Shown here piece after piece: positions 20,341-29,010 of a stretch of 64,000 nt of DNA (positions are counted from its first letter, which is position 1; each line of letters starts with the position of its first letter). Below the pieces are notes generated by a model. The model saw only the letters and a program-made list of their open reading frames with translations, ran no database searches and was not told the DNA's origin. The stretch is from Ignavibacteriota bacterium. GTDB taxonomy: Bacteria > Bacteroidota > Ignavibacteria > Kapaibacteriales > UBA2268. Both the position numbers and the translations under genes were made by a program. The stretch lies in contig JAHBUQ010000004.1 of assembly GCA_019637995.1 (NCBI GenBank), forward strand, positions 208,312 through 272,311, given 5' to 3'.

Positions 20341-21138
20341 CTACACAGCTCCTGATTGGTTTAGAGTTAAGATTATATCCATAGTTTGAGACTGGAAATT
20401 CTGTAATGCCCATTTGATAATATATACAAGCAATGGCACCATTGTGAAAAGCATAGTTAGACCAACTGCAATTTTCACCTGAAATGAAAGCATAAATATA
20501 TTTGTCTGTGGTGCAACACGAGCCAATAATGCAAGCGATAAATTTGAGCAGAAAAGAGCTACCAGAACAGGTGAAGCAAATTTAATAGCCAGTATAAAAA
20601 CTGTTACTACCATCTTGACAAGTAATTGAATCGTAACAGCGCTAATGCTGAATTTAGATATCGGCACAATCTGAAAACTTAAATATAGAGATTCAATCAA
20701 TTGATGATGTCCATTTATAAGGAAAAACAACATAAGTGCAATCAAATCTTTAAATTCACCTACAAGAGTAGGACTTACATTCGATATGTCAAAAAGTGTT
20801 GAAGTATTATAGCCCATCTCCATATCAATTATACCTCCAGCAAACCTCGCAGCGAAAAATACTAAATTGGCAGTATATCCTATAAGTACACCAAAAAAGA
20901 ACTCTTTTAATGCTATAACAGTAACATTGAATAATTCAAATTCGATTGCAGGCTGATTCTCTGCAAATACATTTGTCATAATCATAGCCAAAATCGCCGC
21001 AAGCATTATCTTCACTTTGGTTTTTATAGCAGTACTTCTGAATACCGGAGCAGATGCAAACATACCAAGAATTCTGATGAAGATGAATCCACCGGTCAAA
21101 AATTTTGATGTTAATATTTCCAGAGTAGCACTGTCCAT
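20341..21138 (-). CDS. fliR: Flagellar type III export protein FliR
   Basis: A 265-residue polytopic protein. FIRILGMFASAPVFRSTAIKTKVK and AGGIIDMEMGYNTSTLFD match FliR; the family forms one subunit of the FliPQR export gate. It directly abuts flhB (stop and start adjacent) and follows fliQ by nine bases. Confidence 0.92.
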   Translation of the reverse strand: MDSATLEILTSKFLTGGFIFIRILGMFASAPVFRSTAIKTKVKIMLAAILAMIMTNVFAENQPAIEFELFNVTVIALKEFFFGVLIGYTANLVFFAARFAGGIIDMEMGYNTSTLFDISNVSPTLVGEFKDLIALMLFFLINGHHQLIESLYLSFQIVPISKFSISAVTIQLLVKMVVTVFILAIKFASPVLVALFCSNLSLALLARVAPQTNIFMLSFQVKIAVGLTMLFTMVPLLVYIIKWALQNFQSQTMDIILTLNQSGAV

Positions 21139-21147
21139 ATTTTTGTG

Positions 21148-21414
21148 CTACATTCCTGCGATATAGTTCATTATATTTATAGTGAATGATTTCATCATGC
21201 TCATCATAAAAGGCAGAATTAAAATCATAACAATAAAAACACTTAATAACTTTGGTACAAAAGTCAGTGTCTGCTCCGAAATAGATGTAGCAGCCTGAAA
21301 TATTGATATTGAAAGTCCAATTATCAATGATACCATCAAAAGTGGTCCTACCAACAAAATTACATGATAGAAAGCGTCTCTGATTATTTGAATTACGAAT
21401 TGATCTGTTAACAT
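21148..21414 (-). CDS. fliQ: Flagellar type III export protein FliQ
   Basis: An 88-residue protein with two membrane helices. LIIGLSISIFQAATSISEQTLTFVPK is the FliQ/SctS signature, with the conserved Q-A-x-T-x-x-x-E-Q-T-L. Four FliQ subunits join the export gate with FliP and FliR. Confidence 0.93.
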   Translation of the reverse strand: MLTDQFVIQIIRDAFYHVILLVGPLLMVSLIIGLSISIFQAATSISEQTLTFVPKLLSVFIVMILILPFMMSMMKSFTINIMNYIAGM

Positions 21415-21427
21415 TTTTTATTAAACC

Positions 21428-22267
21428 CTAATTTGTTATACTCTTGACTAATGAATCAATTATAAGATACCAACCATCTACCAAAATAAAAAGAAGTATT
21501 TTTATTGGTAATGATATAAGCTGGGGAGGCAATAGAAACATACCAAGCGACATTAGTGTACTTGCAATAACCATATCCAAAACCAAAAACGGTATGAACA
21601 GCATAAATCCAATTTGGAATGCAACTCTGATTTCACTTATTGAATACGCCGGAATCAGTGCCCAAATAGAAACATCCTGCGAACTTGCAGGTTTTCCGCC
21701 ACCACTTAATTTAACAAATAGTCCCAAATCTTCATCCCGCACCTGCTTTAGCATAAATTGCTTAAATGGCTGCACAATATTATCCACAGCCTGCTCCTGC
21801 GTAATCTCATCTTTCATGTATGGTTGGATGCCTTTGTCATTTGCTTCATTAAAAACAGGCTGCATTATGAAAAATGTAAGAAACAAAGCCAGTCCTGTTA
21901 CCAGCTGATTTGGCGGCTGATTTGTTGTTCCCATTGCTTGTTTTAAAAAATGAAGGACTATGACAATACGTGTAAAACATGTCATCATAATAAGAATTGA
22001 GGGAGCTAATGTCAGAACGGTCATTACAGCAAGAATTTGCAAACTTAAGACCAGGTCTGTGTCTCCACCATCAGAAGCTACATTTACAGAAATTCCCGGA
22101 ACCTGAACTTGTTGGGAAAATGTTTCAAAACTTCCTACTGAAATAAATAAAATAATAGCTATAAATATGAAACGATTTACATTACCGGCTCTCAGATTCA
22201 AGTTTTGTATTCCTGAAGCTATTAAACCCCATCTTCCTGACTCTATGTTAATTTTGCTCAAATTCAT
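21428..22267 (-). CDS. fliP: Flagellar type III export protein FliP
   Basis: A 279-residue membrane protein, including an N-terminal membrane segment. LTLAPSILIMMTCFTRIVIVLHFLKQAMGTTNQPPNQLVTGLALFLTFFIM matches FliP, as does SEIRVAFQIGFMLFIPFLVLDMVIASTLMSLGMFLLPP. It forms the core of the FliPQR gate. It is the first gene of this group, whose transcript runs leftward. The N-terminal about 50 residues are longer than usual and the start may lie further in. Confidence 0.93.
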   Translation of the reverse strand: MNLSKINIESGRWGLIASGIQNLNLRAGNVNRFIFIAIILFISVGSFETFSQQVQVPGISVNVASDGGDTDLVLSLQILAVMTVLTLAPSILIMMTCFTRIVIVLHFLKQAMGTTNQPPNQLVTGLALFLTFFIMQPVFNEANDKGIQPYMKDEITQEQAVDNIVQPFKQFMLKQVRDEDLGLFVKLSGGGKPASSQDVSIWALIPAYSISEIRVAFQIGFMLFIPFLVLDMVIASTLMSLGMFLLPPQLISLPIKILLFILVDGWYLIIDSLVKSITN

Positions 22268-22474
22268 ACATTATAAATGTTAATTTAAAATTCAATTATA
22301 CTATTACAACTAAAGTGCCACATAATCGAATAACATTTATAATATGCAGTATGTTGTTATTAATCAATAAATTACAGCATTATATCATTTAATTGCTTTA
22401 GATATTAAAAGTCCAGAATTGAATAATAATCATCAGTCTGGCTAAAAAGGAATTGTAATGAGTTATGAGAAATT

Positions 22475-22513
22475 ATAAAAAAAACACAAGCCCTTGATTT
22501 CTCAAGGGCTTGT
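22475..22513 (-). terminator. Rho-independent terminator downstream of integrase
   Basis: A perfect 12-bp inverted repeat, ACAAGCCCTTGA and TCAAGGGCTTGT, separated by four bases. On the minus strand it is followed by a run of eight or more T residues. It is oriented to stop leftward transcription leaving the integrase gene. Confidence 0.8.
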
Positions 22514-22535
22514 CAAGGGTTTATGTTGGAGTTTC

Positions 22536-22557
22536 AGTGATCTCGGCGGGAAACGAA
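22536..22557 (-). other. Possible attachment-site remnant (tRNA 3'-end-like)
   Basis: Read on the minus strand, the sequence TTCGTTTCCCGCCGAGATCA resembles the T-loop, T-stem 3' strand and acceptor strand of a tRNA gene, but no tRNA body precedes it. A 3' fragment of a tRNA beside a tyrosine integrase is what remains at one end after integration into a tRNA gene. The T-loop is degenerate and the matching intact tRNA is not in the window, so this is tentative. Confidence 0.3.
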
Positions 22558-22638
22558 TATGTCTTTATAGTGTGTGATTACAAGGGGTTTCAAAAAGATT
22601 ATAGTTCTTAGTTATTGATATTTTGATATTTATTTTGC

Positions 22639-23694
22639 TTACATTTTGCTTAATAATTCGAGTTCTTTCTCCAAATATTGAATTTCTGGAGTAGACAGAT
22701 AAAAGCCTTTTTCGACATCTTTTGAGTGTCCGGCGATTAGATTTCTTACTTCTCCGGAAATACCCGCATTTCTCCAAATATTAATTGTAGTTTTACGAAT
22801 TACGTGAAAAGAAATTTCCCAAGTCATTTCCGGATATTTTACCTTACATTTCTCCAAAGCATTTCGAAGATTCTTGGCAGGCGTTTGTTGGTTTTTCCAA
22901 TTAAATGGTTTTGGCAAACCTTCTTCTTTAAGTGTTAAAAGGATTTCTTTTGCACGCGGGAATGAACGTAACGGCAATATTCGTTTACGTCCCCCCTTCC
23001 CTTTTATTATCAGAATATTTTCTTCTATATCTTCCCATTCTATATTCAATATTTCCTGAATTCTTAAAGCCGTAATAAAAGCAAATTCGAGCATATAAGC
23101 CATTGAAAGAAGACCGGTATTATTGAAATGCTGTAATAGTATTTCGATATGTTCTTTTGTGCAGGTAACAACTTCCTTATGTTTGTACTCCGGAATAAGT
23201 GCTTTAGGAATTGGATTCTTTTCCATCCATTCAAGCTCTACAGCATACTCAAACAACTTTTTCAGACGTTGAATTTTTTTCCAGATAGTATTATTTGACT
23301 GCGTTGAAAAATTCTTTTTATCTATTATCCGGTTACGGATTTCCTGAATATCTGTAAGTGGTAAATCAAAATTAAGATACTGTTTGTATAATGTTTTATA
23401 GTGAGATTGAGTAGCTTTATTAAGCTTGATTACTTTGTCGCGGTGGAACTGCATAATCAGTTCTGATAACATTTTTACATCATTTTTCTTAGTTGGTATA
23501 ATTGTTTCTCTTAATCTTTGATTCAGAATGTCCATACAAACTTTTTTATTACGTGGATGCCATTCAAATCCTGTTGCCTGCCGGACAGAATTAACGGAAG
23601 TATAAACCATACCGTTACGATACCGGAAGCAGTATGCTTTGCGGTAGTTTGGATGTAGCCACCTTTCCTCGTTTGATTTAGCGTATCTGGGCAT
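22639..23694 (-). CDS. int: Tyrosine-family site-specific integrase
   Basis: A protein of about 351 residues. An N-terminal SAM-like core-binding domain is followed by the catalytic domain: FITALRIQEILNIEWEDIE holds the first catalytic Arg, SFHVIRKTTINIW the HxxR, and AGHSKDVEKGFYLS the second His and the nucleophilic Tyr. It therefore appears active. I start at MPRYAKSNEERW because a leftward -7-like box (TATTTTTG on the minus strand, 23725-23732) lies inside the 22-codon longer frame from 23760. Integrases of this kind insert phages and islands into the chromosome. Confidence 0.9.
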   Translation of the reverse strand: MPRYAKSNEERWLHPNYRKAYCFRYRNGMVYTSVNSVRQATGFEWHPRNKKVCMDILNQRLRETIIPTKKNDVKMLSELIMQFHRDKVIKLNKATQSHYKTLYKQYLNFDLPLTDIQEIRNRIIDKKNFSTQSNNTIWKKIQRLKKLFEYAVELEWMEKNPIPKALIPEYKHKEVVTCTKEHIEILLQHFNNTGLLSMAYMLEFAFITALRIQEILNIEWEDIEENILIIKGKGGRKRILPLRSFPRAKEILLTLKEEGLPKPFNWKNQQTPAKNLRNALEKCKVKYPEMTWEISFHVIRKTTINIWRNAGISGEVRNLIAGHSKDVEKGFYLSTPEIQYLEKELELLSKM

Positions 23695-23764
23695 AATTTT
23701 AGTAGAACTTATAGAAATTTTTCTCAAAAATAACACTTTTTGCAGAATTATACTATACATATAT

Positions 23765-23794
23765 TTGTATATTGGTAAGATTTTAGTAATTTTG
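23765..23794 (+). promoter_or_regulatory. Promoter for small ORF and restriction-modification gene
   Basis: TTG at 23765-23767 and TAATTTTG at 23787-23794 with a 19-base spacer fit the Bacteroidota promoter. It points rightward, divergent from the integrase, with a leader of about 70 bases. Confidence 0.5.
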
Positions 23795-23873
23795 TAATGT
23801 CATTTATTGAGAATTCGTAGATAAGTGATTTAACGTAATTTCAATTAGTAAGCAAAAAAAAATAGGAGTAATC

Positions 23874-24077
23874 ATGTCGCATAATCAAGATATTTATAAA
23901 GCATGGCTTGAGTTGTTTAATCGCTCAAAGAAGAATGAATTAGATGAAGTTCAAACTAATGCACTTTTAAGCAATGGATTTATAAAGCAAAATTTTAAGT
24001 CTGATGAAGCAGGAAACAAGTATCCAACTGACCTAGTTCTAACAGATAAAGGGAATAACCTTTTATTTAAAAAGTAA
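23874..24077 (+). CDS. Small hypothetical protein, possibly winged-helix-like
   Basis: A 67-residue protein preceded by AGGAG. The pattern NGFIKQNF, then a turn, then TDLVLTDKGNNLL resembles the wing and last helix of winged-helix proteins, but I cannot name a family. It sits 57 bases before the restriction-modification gene in the same direction and might act as its control protein. Confidence 0.55.
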   Translation: MSHNQDIYKAWLELFNRSKKNELDEVQTNALLSNGFIKQNFKSDEAGNKYPTDLVLTDKGNNLLFKK

Positions 24078-24134
24078 GCCTTCTTAAATCCACAAAATAT
24101 TTGTGAATAAGCAAATAAATATCAGGAATCGTAA

Positions 24135-27100
24135 ATGAGTTTTTTCCAAGAGTCAGTTAAAAAGAAATATGTAAATGAATTGAATAAGGAACTGTTAGAT
24201 GATAAATTCAGACAGTTTCAAAGCTATTTTAACAATCCGGAAATTCAGGAAAATATCAGAAAAGCTAAAGAAGAGCAGTTTCAGGAAGGTTTTCTGCGGG
24301 AATTATTTGTAAATATTTTTGATTATACATTAAATCCCCATCCGAACTATAACTTAACTACTGAACTGAAAAATATTGCCAACAGCAAAAAGGTTGATGG
24401 TGCTATTCTGAAAGGTGATGATGCCGTTGCTGTGATTGAACTGAAAGGAACTGACACCAGCGACCTTGACAAAGTGGAAGCTCAGGCATTTGGTTACAAA
24501 AGCCATAATCCAAAGTGTAATTATGTCATTATTTCTAATTTTGAGAAGCTAAGATTTTATATTAGCAATGCGGTTGAGCATATCAGCTTTAACCTTTTCA
24601 GATTGACAAGAGAGCAGTTTGCAGTGATGTGGCTTTGTCTGGCAAAAGATAATTTGCTGAATGACATTCCATTAAAGATGAAAGAATCATCTTTAATGCA
24701 GGAAGAAAATATCACTAAGAAACTATATGCCGATTATTCAAAATTCCGGAATGCAATTTTTTCAAATCTTGTAATCAAGAATCCGGAAATTGACAAACTT
24801 TTGCTATTCAAAAAGACACAAAAGCTTCTTGACCGCTTCCTGTTCATATTTTTTGCAGAAGACAGATTATTAATCCCACCAAATTCAATCCGTGAAATTA
24901 TCAATCAGTGGGAAACTCTGCGTGATGTTCTTGATGAATATATGCCTCTTTATGACAGATTCAAGAAGTTTTTCAATTACCTGAATACCGGCTACAAAGG
25001 AAAGAATTATGAAGTATTTGCATATAACGGCGGGCTTTTTGAACCTGATGAAATTCTCGACAATATAACAATTGATGACAATATTCTTTATGAGCATACT
25101 TTAAAGCTCACTCAATACGATTTTGACACCGAAGTTGATGTTAATATTCTTGGGCATATTTTTGAGCATTCTTTAAGTGAAATTGAAAATGTGCAGGCAG
25201 AAATCAGAGGTGAAAAAGTTGAAACTCAGAAATCAAAACGCAAAAAAGATGGGATTTTTTACACGCCCAAATACATTACAAAATATATAGTTGAGAATAC
25301 TGTTGGTAAACTTTGTTTGGAGAAAAGAGAAGAAATTGGTATCATAGATGAGGAATATGCAAAGGGTAGAAAAAACCGTAAAAGAGAAACAATTCTCGAA
25401 CTCGATAAGAAGGTCACTGATTACCGGAACTGGCTTTTGAATATAACCATACTCGACCCTGCGTGTGGCTCCGGTGCATTTCTGAATCAGGCACTTGATT
25501 TTTTAATTTACGAACATCAGAAAATAGATAATCTTCGAGCTGCATTATTTGAAGAGGGATTAGTTTTTGCAGATATAACCAACGACATTCTTGAAAATAA
25601 TATTTATGGCGTTGATATAAATGAAGAATCCGTCGAAATCGCCAAGCTATCATTATGGCTTCGTACCGCACAGGTAGGAAGAAAGCTGAACTCATTAAGC
25701 AAAAATATAAAGTGTGGTAATTCATTAATTGATGACCCCGCAGTTGCCGGAGATAAAGCATTCAACTGGGAAAAGGAATTTCCTGTGCAGATGAGTGCCG
25801 GAGGTTTCGATGTAGTTATTGGCAATCCACCGTATGTTCGGGCTGATACAGATGATGCAGAATTTATTAAGCAAAGGGAATGGTTGACTAATAATTATGA
25901 AACTCTTTATGAAAAATGGGATTTGATGACTGCATTTTTTGAAAAGAGTTTGAAATTATTGAAAGATAATGGAAGTTTTGGTTTCATTGCTTCAAATTCA
26001 ATTACTACATCTAAATTTGCTTTTAGATTACAGGATTGGATTATTAATAATTTCAAAATCAGAAGTATTGATTATTATGATGATTTTGTAGTTTTCCAAA
26101 ATGTCGGAGTTGTTCCAATTACAATTATTGTTGATAAAGATTATTCTAACAAAAATGGAATCATAGAAAAGTTTTATCGGAAATCTGAATTTGAAAATTA
26201 TCAAATTAAGAAAATTGACTTATCAAAACTTGAAAGTCATAATATTGAAGAATTGCGTTCTCAAATCTTTAAAAAGGAATTTTCTAAATCATTAATAAAT
26301 GTAAAAAATGAATTGCTTGGTAATATTTGTTATATTAGTGTTGGTATGGTAATTAATGCTGATGAAATAAAGTCAAAAGGTGAATTTAGTAAAGATGATT
26401 TAATATCTGAGTTTCAAGATGAAATTCATTCAAGAATGTATGTTGAAGGAAAAAATATTAAAAGATACAAAATTGATGAATATAAATTTCTTGAATGGAA
26501 TACAGATAGAGTACCTAATAAACTTAGACGCCCTACATTTCCAGAATTGTATCAGGGTGATAAAATATTAAGAGGTAGAGTAACAGAAGGTTTATTTGAT
26601 AACACAGGTATTATTTGTAATGATTCAATTGTAGTATTTAAAAAATATCTCGATTTAGAGGGTATAAATAATTTAAGTATAAATAATTCAATAACAAAAA
26701 ATGGAAATAGAAAGCGAAATGAACTTGAAGAAATTTCAAAACAATATGATTTGAAATATCTATTAGCAATAATAAATTCTAAATTCGCTTTAAAATATTT
26801 GAATAATATTAGAAAGCACCGTTTGGAAAATTATTTCTATCCTGATGATTTCAGAAAATTACCTATCCCAAACATCTCTCCTGAAGCACAACTCCCATTC
26901 ATAGAGCTTGCCGATATTATGCTTGAGAAAAATAAGGAACTGAAAGAAAAAGAAAATAAATTCCTTGAATTGCTCAAAGCCGAATTTAATATTCAAAAAC
27001 TTAGCACCAAGATTGAAAACTGGTCGAAACATACCTGGTCAGATTTTGAGCAAGAACTCAAGAAAGCCAAAATAACTTTATCCGGCGAGAAAAAAGAAGA

Positions 27101-27245
27101 CTGGTTTGAGCGTTTCAACCGCTACAAATCACAAACAGATGAACTAAAATCCATAATTGACATGACAGACCGGAAAATTGACCAGCTCGTCTATCAGCTT
27201 TACGAACTGACAGAAGAAGAAATTAATATTGTGGAAGGGGAGTAG
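24135..27245 (+). CDS. Type IIG restriction-modification enzyme (Eco57I-like fusion)
   Basis: A 1036-residue single-chain enzyme. Residues about 80-115 contain VDGAIL...VAVIELKG, a PD-(D/E)xK-type nuclease core. A helical linker is followed by GIFYTPKYITKYIVENTVG. ILDPACGSGAFLNQALDFL near residue 440 is SAM motif I, and GNPPYVRADTDD near 562 is the NPPY N6-adenine methyltransferase motif. The C-terminal third (residues about 700-1000) is the target-recognition domain. Such enzymes methylate one strand of a site and cut at a distance. All parts look intact. It lies between the integrase and the type IV-like CRISPR operon as a second defence gene. Confidence 0.9.
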   Translation: MSFFQESVKKKYVNELNKELLDDKFRQFQSYFNNPEIQENIRKAKEEQFQEGFLRELFVNIFDYTLNPHPNYNLTTELKNIANSKKVDGAILKGDDAVAVIELKGTDTSDLDKVEAQAFGYKSHNPKCNYVIISNFEKLRFYISNAVEHISFNLFRLTREQFAVMWLCLAKDNLLNDIPLKMKESSLMQEENITKKLYADYSKFRNAIFSNLVIKNPEIDKLLLFKKTQKLLDRFLFIFFAEDRLLIPPNSIREIINQWETLRDVLDEYMPLYDRFKKFFNYLNTGYKGKNYEVFAYNGGLFEPDEILDNITIDDNILYEHTLKLTQYDFDTEVDVNILGHIFEHSLSEIENVQAEIRGEKVETQKSKRKKDGIFYTPKYITKYIVENTVGKLCLEKREEIGIIDEEYAKGRKNRKRETILELDKKVTDYRNWLLNITILDPACGSGAFLNQALDFLIYEHQKIDNLRAALFEEGLVFADITNDILENNIYGVDINEESVEIAKLSLWLRTAQVGRKLNSLSKNIKCGNSLIDDPAVAGDKAFNWEKEFPVQMSAGGFDVVIGNPPYVRADTDDAEFIKQREWLTNNYETLYEKWDLMTAFFEKSLKLLKDNGSFGFIASNSITTSKFAFRLQDWIINNFKIRSIDYYDDFVVFQNVGVVPITIIVDKDYSNKNGIIEKFYRKSEFENYQIKKIDLSKLESHNIEELRSQIFKKEFSKSLINVKNELLGNICYISVGMVINADEIKSKGEFSKDDLISEFQDEIHSRMYVEGKNIKRYKIDEYKFLEWNTDRVPNKLRRPTFPELYQGDKILRGRVTEGLFDNTGIICNDSIVVFKKYLDLEGINNLSINNSITKNGNRKRNELEEISKQYDLKYLLAIINSKFALKYLNNIRKHRLENYFYPDDFRKLPIPNISPEAQLPFIELADIMLEKNKELKEKENKFLELLKAEFNIQKLSTKIENWSKHTWSDFEQELKKAKITLSGEKKEDWFERFNRYKSQTDELKSIIDMTDRKIDQLVYQLYELTEEEINIVEGE

Positions 27246-27275
27246 GGTGATATAGCCAATTCTGAAAAATTAAAG

Positions 27276-27467
27276 TTAGTCGGGTTGATTAATTAAATTG
27301 CAATATTCTTTTAGTGTTTTAGTTAAACCGATTGACTCTTTAATATTTAGCTCTGTGCCTCTATTTATTTTTTGACGAATAGTATTAGAGTTCAGCCCTG
27401 ATTTTTTAGTCAGGGCTTCTATATTTACAATTTCACTTATTCTTTTTAATATTTCTATAGTAATCAT
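27276..27467 (-). CDS. Small HTH-like protein, possible regulator of the csf operon
   Basis: A 63-residue protein. IEALTKKSGLNSNTIRQKINRG has the spacing of a helix-turn-helix (helix, G, recognition helix SNTIRQKINR), like short Cro-type phage regulators. No ribosome site is evident. It is divergent from the csf operon, with the tandem repeats at 27516-27555 between them. Its role as repressor is inferred from position only. Confidence 0.55.
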   Translation of the reverse strand: MITIEILKRISEIVNIEALTKKSGLNSNTIRQKINRGTELNIKESIGLTKTLKEYCNLINQPD

Positions 27468-27489
27468 ATAACAAAAATAATATAATTTT

Positions 27490-27519
27490 TTGAGAATATA
27501 AATAATAATATTACTTTTG
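27490..27519 (+). promoter_or_regulatory. Promoter of the type IV-like CRISPR operon
   Basis: TTG at 27490-27492 and TACTTTTG at 27512-27519 with a 19-base spacer match the Bacteroidota promoter. Transcription would start inside the tandem repeats at 27516-27555, which themselves contain a second TAnnTTTG box (TACATTTG, 27532-27539). Confidence 0.55.
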
Positions 27520-27555
27520 TAATATTATTATTACATTTGTAATATTATTATTACA
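27516..27555 (+). repeat. Tandem 20-bp repeat at csf promoter (candidate operator)
   Basis: Two head-to-tail exact copies of TTTGTAATATTATTATTACA, preceded by an inverted partial copy around 27501-27514. The unit is itself partly palindromic (GTAATA...TATTAC-like). Two copies only, with no spacer, so it is not a CRISPR array. Its position over the predicted transcription start suggests an operator. Confidence 0.6.
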
Positions 27556-27574
27556 CCAATTAAATTATCATTTT

Positions 27575-28267
27575 ATGAATAACATTAAATTTATAGCTAA
27601 ACACATCAATTATGATAGCGATAAAATTGTAGATTGTGATGCCGTCTGTGCTTTCACAGGTGAAAAAATCACTAAAGGTATTAAGAAAAAAGTTGCTCTT
27701 TCGGGTAACTTTACAGATTTTGAATATCTGAAGTTTGAAAGTGATTACATCTCCGTAGATGCTTTTAAATGTCTTGGCGAAATGATACAAACAGAAAAAA
27801 AACTTAATTCATTACGTAATTTTTCATATTTTGTATCAGAAACAGAGTTGAAAATCTTAAAAAAAGACGAAATATGGGATATAATTATTAATACCCCTAA
27901 TGCACCTTTCATTTTAGCTTACACATTCAGCTCTAAAAAACATACAACTTTTAAGAGCAAAATCACTACTGACAAGAATAAAATACAAATTATAACTGAC
28001 ACTTACGGAAATGTTGAAATAGATAAAATTCTGTTAAAAGATGTTATTGGAATAGTACAAAATTGGTACTCCGGGACGGCTGATATGCCTGCTATTGCAA
28101 CATTTTTTACTAAAGATGAAATTTTGACGGGAAGTGATAATTTCAAAAAAATTACAACCTACGGTATTGAAAAATTTAGTCAAGAAGATAAAATATTAGC
28201 GAAATTCAGGAATACTCCGCAATTGTTTTTGTTAACAAGACTGGTGAACAAATGCGTATTAAAATAG
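27575..28267 (+). CDS. csf1: Csf1-like type IV CRISPR large subunit
   Basis: A 230-residue protein, first in the operon. Residues 21-35 read CDAVCAFTGEKITKG, a Cys pair within a zinc-finger-like turn as in Csf1 (Cas8-like) proteins, with another Cys at 66. PNAPFILAYTFSSKKHTTFKSKIT resembles the conserved central Csf1 region. Csf1 is the presumed large subunit of type IV complexes. Only three of four usual zinc ligands are evident. It overlaps the Cas6 gene by 16 bases. The assignment rests on motif memory plus context, and a profile search would settle it. Confidence 0.7.
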   Translation: MNNIKFIAKHINYDSDKIVDCDAVCAFTGEKITKGIKKKVALSGNFTDFEYLKFESDYISVDAFKCLGEMIQTEKKLNSLRNFSYFVSETELKILKKDEIWDIIINTPNAPFILAYTFSSKKHTTFKSKITTDKNKIQIITDTYGNVEIDKILLKDVIGIVQNWYSGTADMPAIATFFTKDEILTGSDNFKKITTYGIEKFSQEDKILAKFRNTPQLFLLTRLVNKCVLK

Positions 28268-29010
28268 ATTTTGAAACATCAGGGGTGATGGATGTCCCTT
28301 ACAGGCAATTCGAGAACCTGCAGGGGCTTGTTATGTCGTTATTATCGAAATATGATAATATAAATTGGCTACATAACGAAGGCACAAGGGAAAAAAGGGT
28401 TTATAAACCGCTCTGTTATTCACATTTTATTGGAAATCGTAAAGCTCTAAAGCACAATTGGAGATATTTTGGCAATTTCAGTTTGTACATTTCATCCCCT
28501 ATGCCGGCTATAATATTTTCAATCGAGAAATTATTGAAAGAAAGGTCATATTTCAGATTTTGCAATAAAACAATAGTATCTATTAATTATGAAATTATTG
28601 ATACAGAGAATGTAAAATCACATACATTTTCCACGCTTTCACCTATTGTTTGTTCAACGCCGATTACACTTACATCAGGTAAAATCTATCAAAAATTTTT
28701 AGATGCTTTTGATATAGATTTTAGCAGAATTTTGCAAGATAATTTAAAAAATAAAGCAAAAGCATTTTACAATTTAGAACTTAACGGTAAATTTGAGATA
28801 ATTCCTGAGTTCGACAAATCGGAAGTGATCAGTAAATTTCATCTTTATAATTATAAAAATTCAGTCATTAAAGCGATGTCTGGGCGTTATAAAATTAACG
28901 CTGATTCTAATTACTTATATGTAGCAAATAATTGCGGGCTTGGGAGTCGTAACGCTCTTGGGTTCGGTTTAATCAATATAATAGGAGATAATTCTAATGC
29001 AGAAAATTAA
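28252..29010 (+). CDS. cas6: Cas6 crRNA-processing endoribonuclease
   Basis: A 252-residue protein with the whole Cas6 pattern: MRIKIDFE start, NLQGLVMSLL, a His at 41 in NWLHNEG at the place of the catalytic His, KPLCYSHF, FGNFSLYISSP, STLSPIV, and near the C-terminus the Gly-rich loop NCGLGSRNALGFGLINI. Cas6 cuts repeat RNA into crRNAs and may stay bound to the 3' handle. It overlaps csf1 by 16 bases and csf2 by 14, so it is tightly coupled. No CRISPR array that it could process is visible in the window. Confidence 0.88.
   Translation: MRIKIDFETSGVMDVPYRQFENLQGLVMSLLSKYDNINWLHNEGTREKRVYKPLCYSHFIGNRKALKHNWRYFGNFSLYISSPMPAIIFSIEKLLKERSYFRFCNKTIVSINYEIIDTENVKSHTFSTLSPIVCSTPITLTSGKIYQKFLDAFDIDFSRILQDNLKNKAKAFYNLELNGKFEIIPEFDKSEVISKFHLYNYKNSVIKAMSGRYKINADSNYLYVANNCGLGSRNALGFGLINIIGDNSNAEN

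Larger units (their letters stand above)
22268..22638 (+). other. AT-rich intergenic boundary between flagellar genes and cargo island
   Basis: About 370 bases without a gene. The left half is featureless AT-rich DNA upstream of fliP. The right half holds a strong hairpin terminator and a short segment resembling the 3' end of a tRNA gene (separate entries), so this is the probable left edge of the integrated element. Confidence 0.6.

Noticed and set aside
19240..22267. Virulence-type injectisome export genes instead of flagellar
   Set aside because: FlhB, FliR, FliQ and FliP sequences and gene order match flagellar systems, and no Sct needle or secretin genes are present.
24135..27245. BREX/PglX or DISARM methyltransferase
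   Set aside because: There are no BrxC, PglZ or helicase neighbours, and an N-terminal PD-(D/E)xK core is present, so a stand-alone type IIG enzyme fits better.
27501..27560. Possible minimal CRISPR array next to the csf operon
   Set aside because: Only two directly adjoining 20-bp copies with no spacer, AT-only and overlapping a promoter; this is an operator-like tandem repeat.
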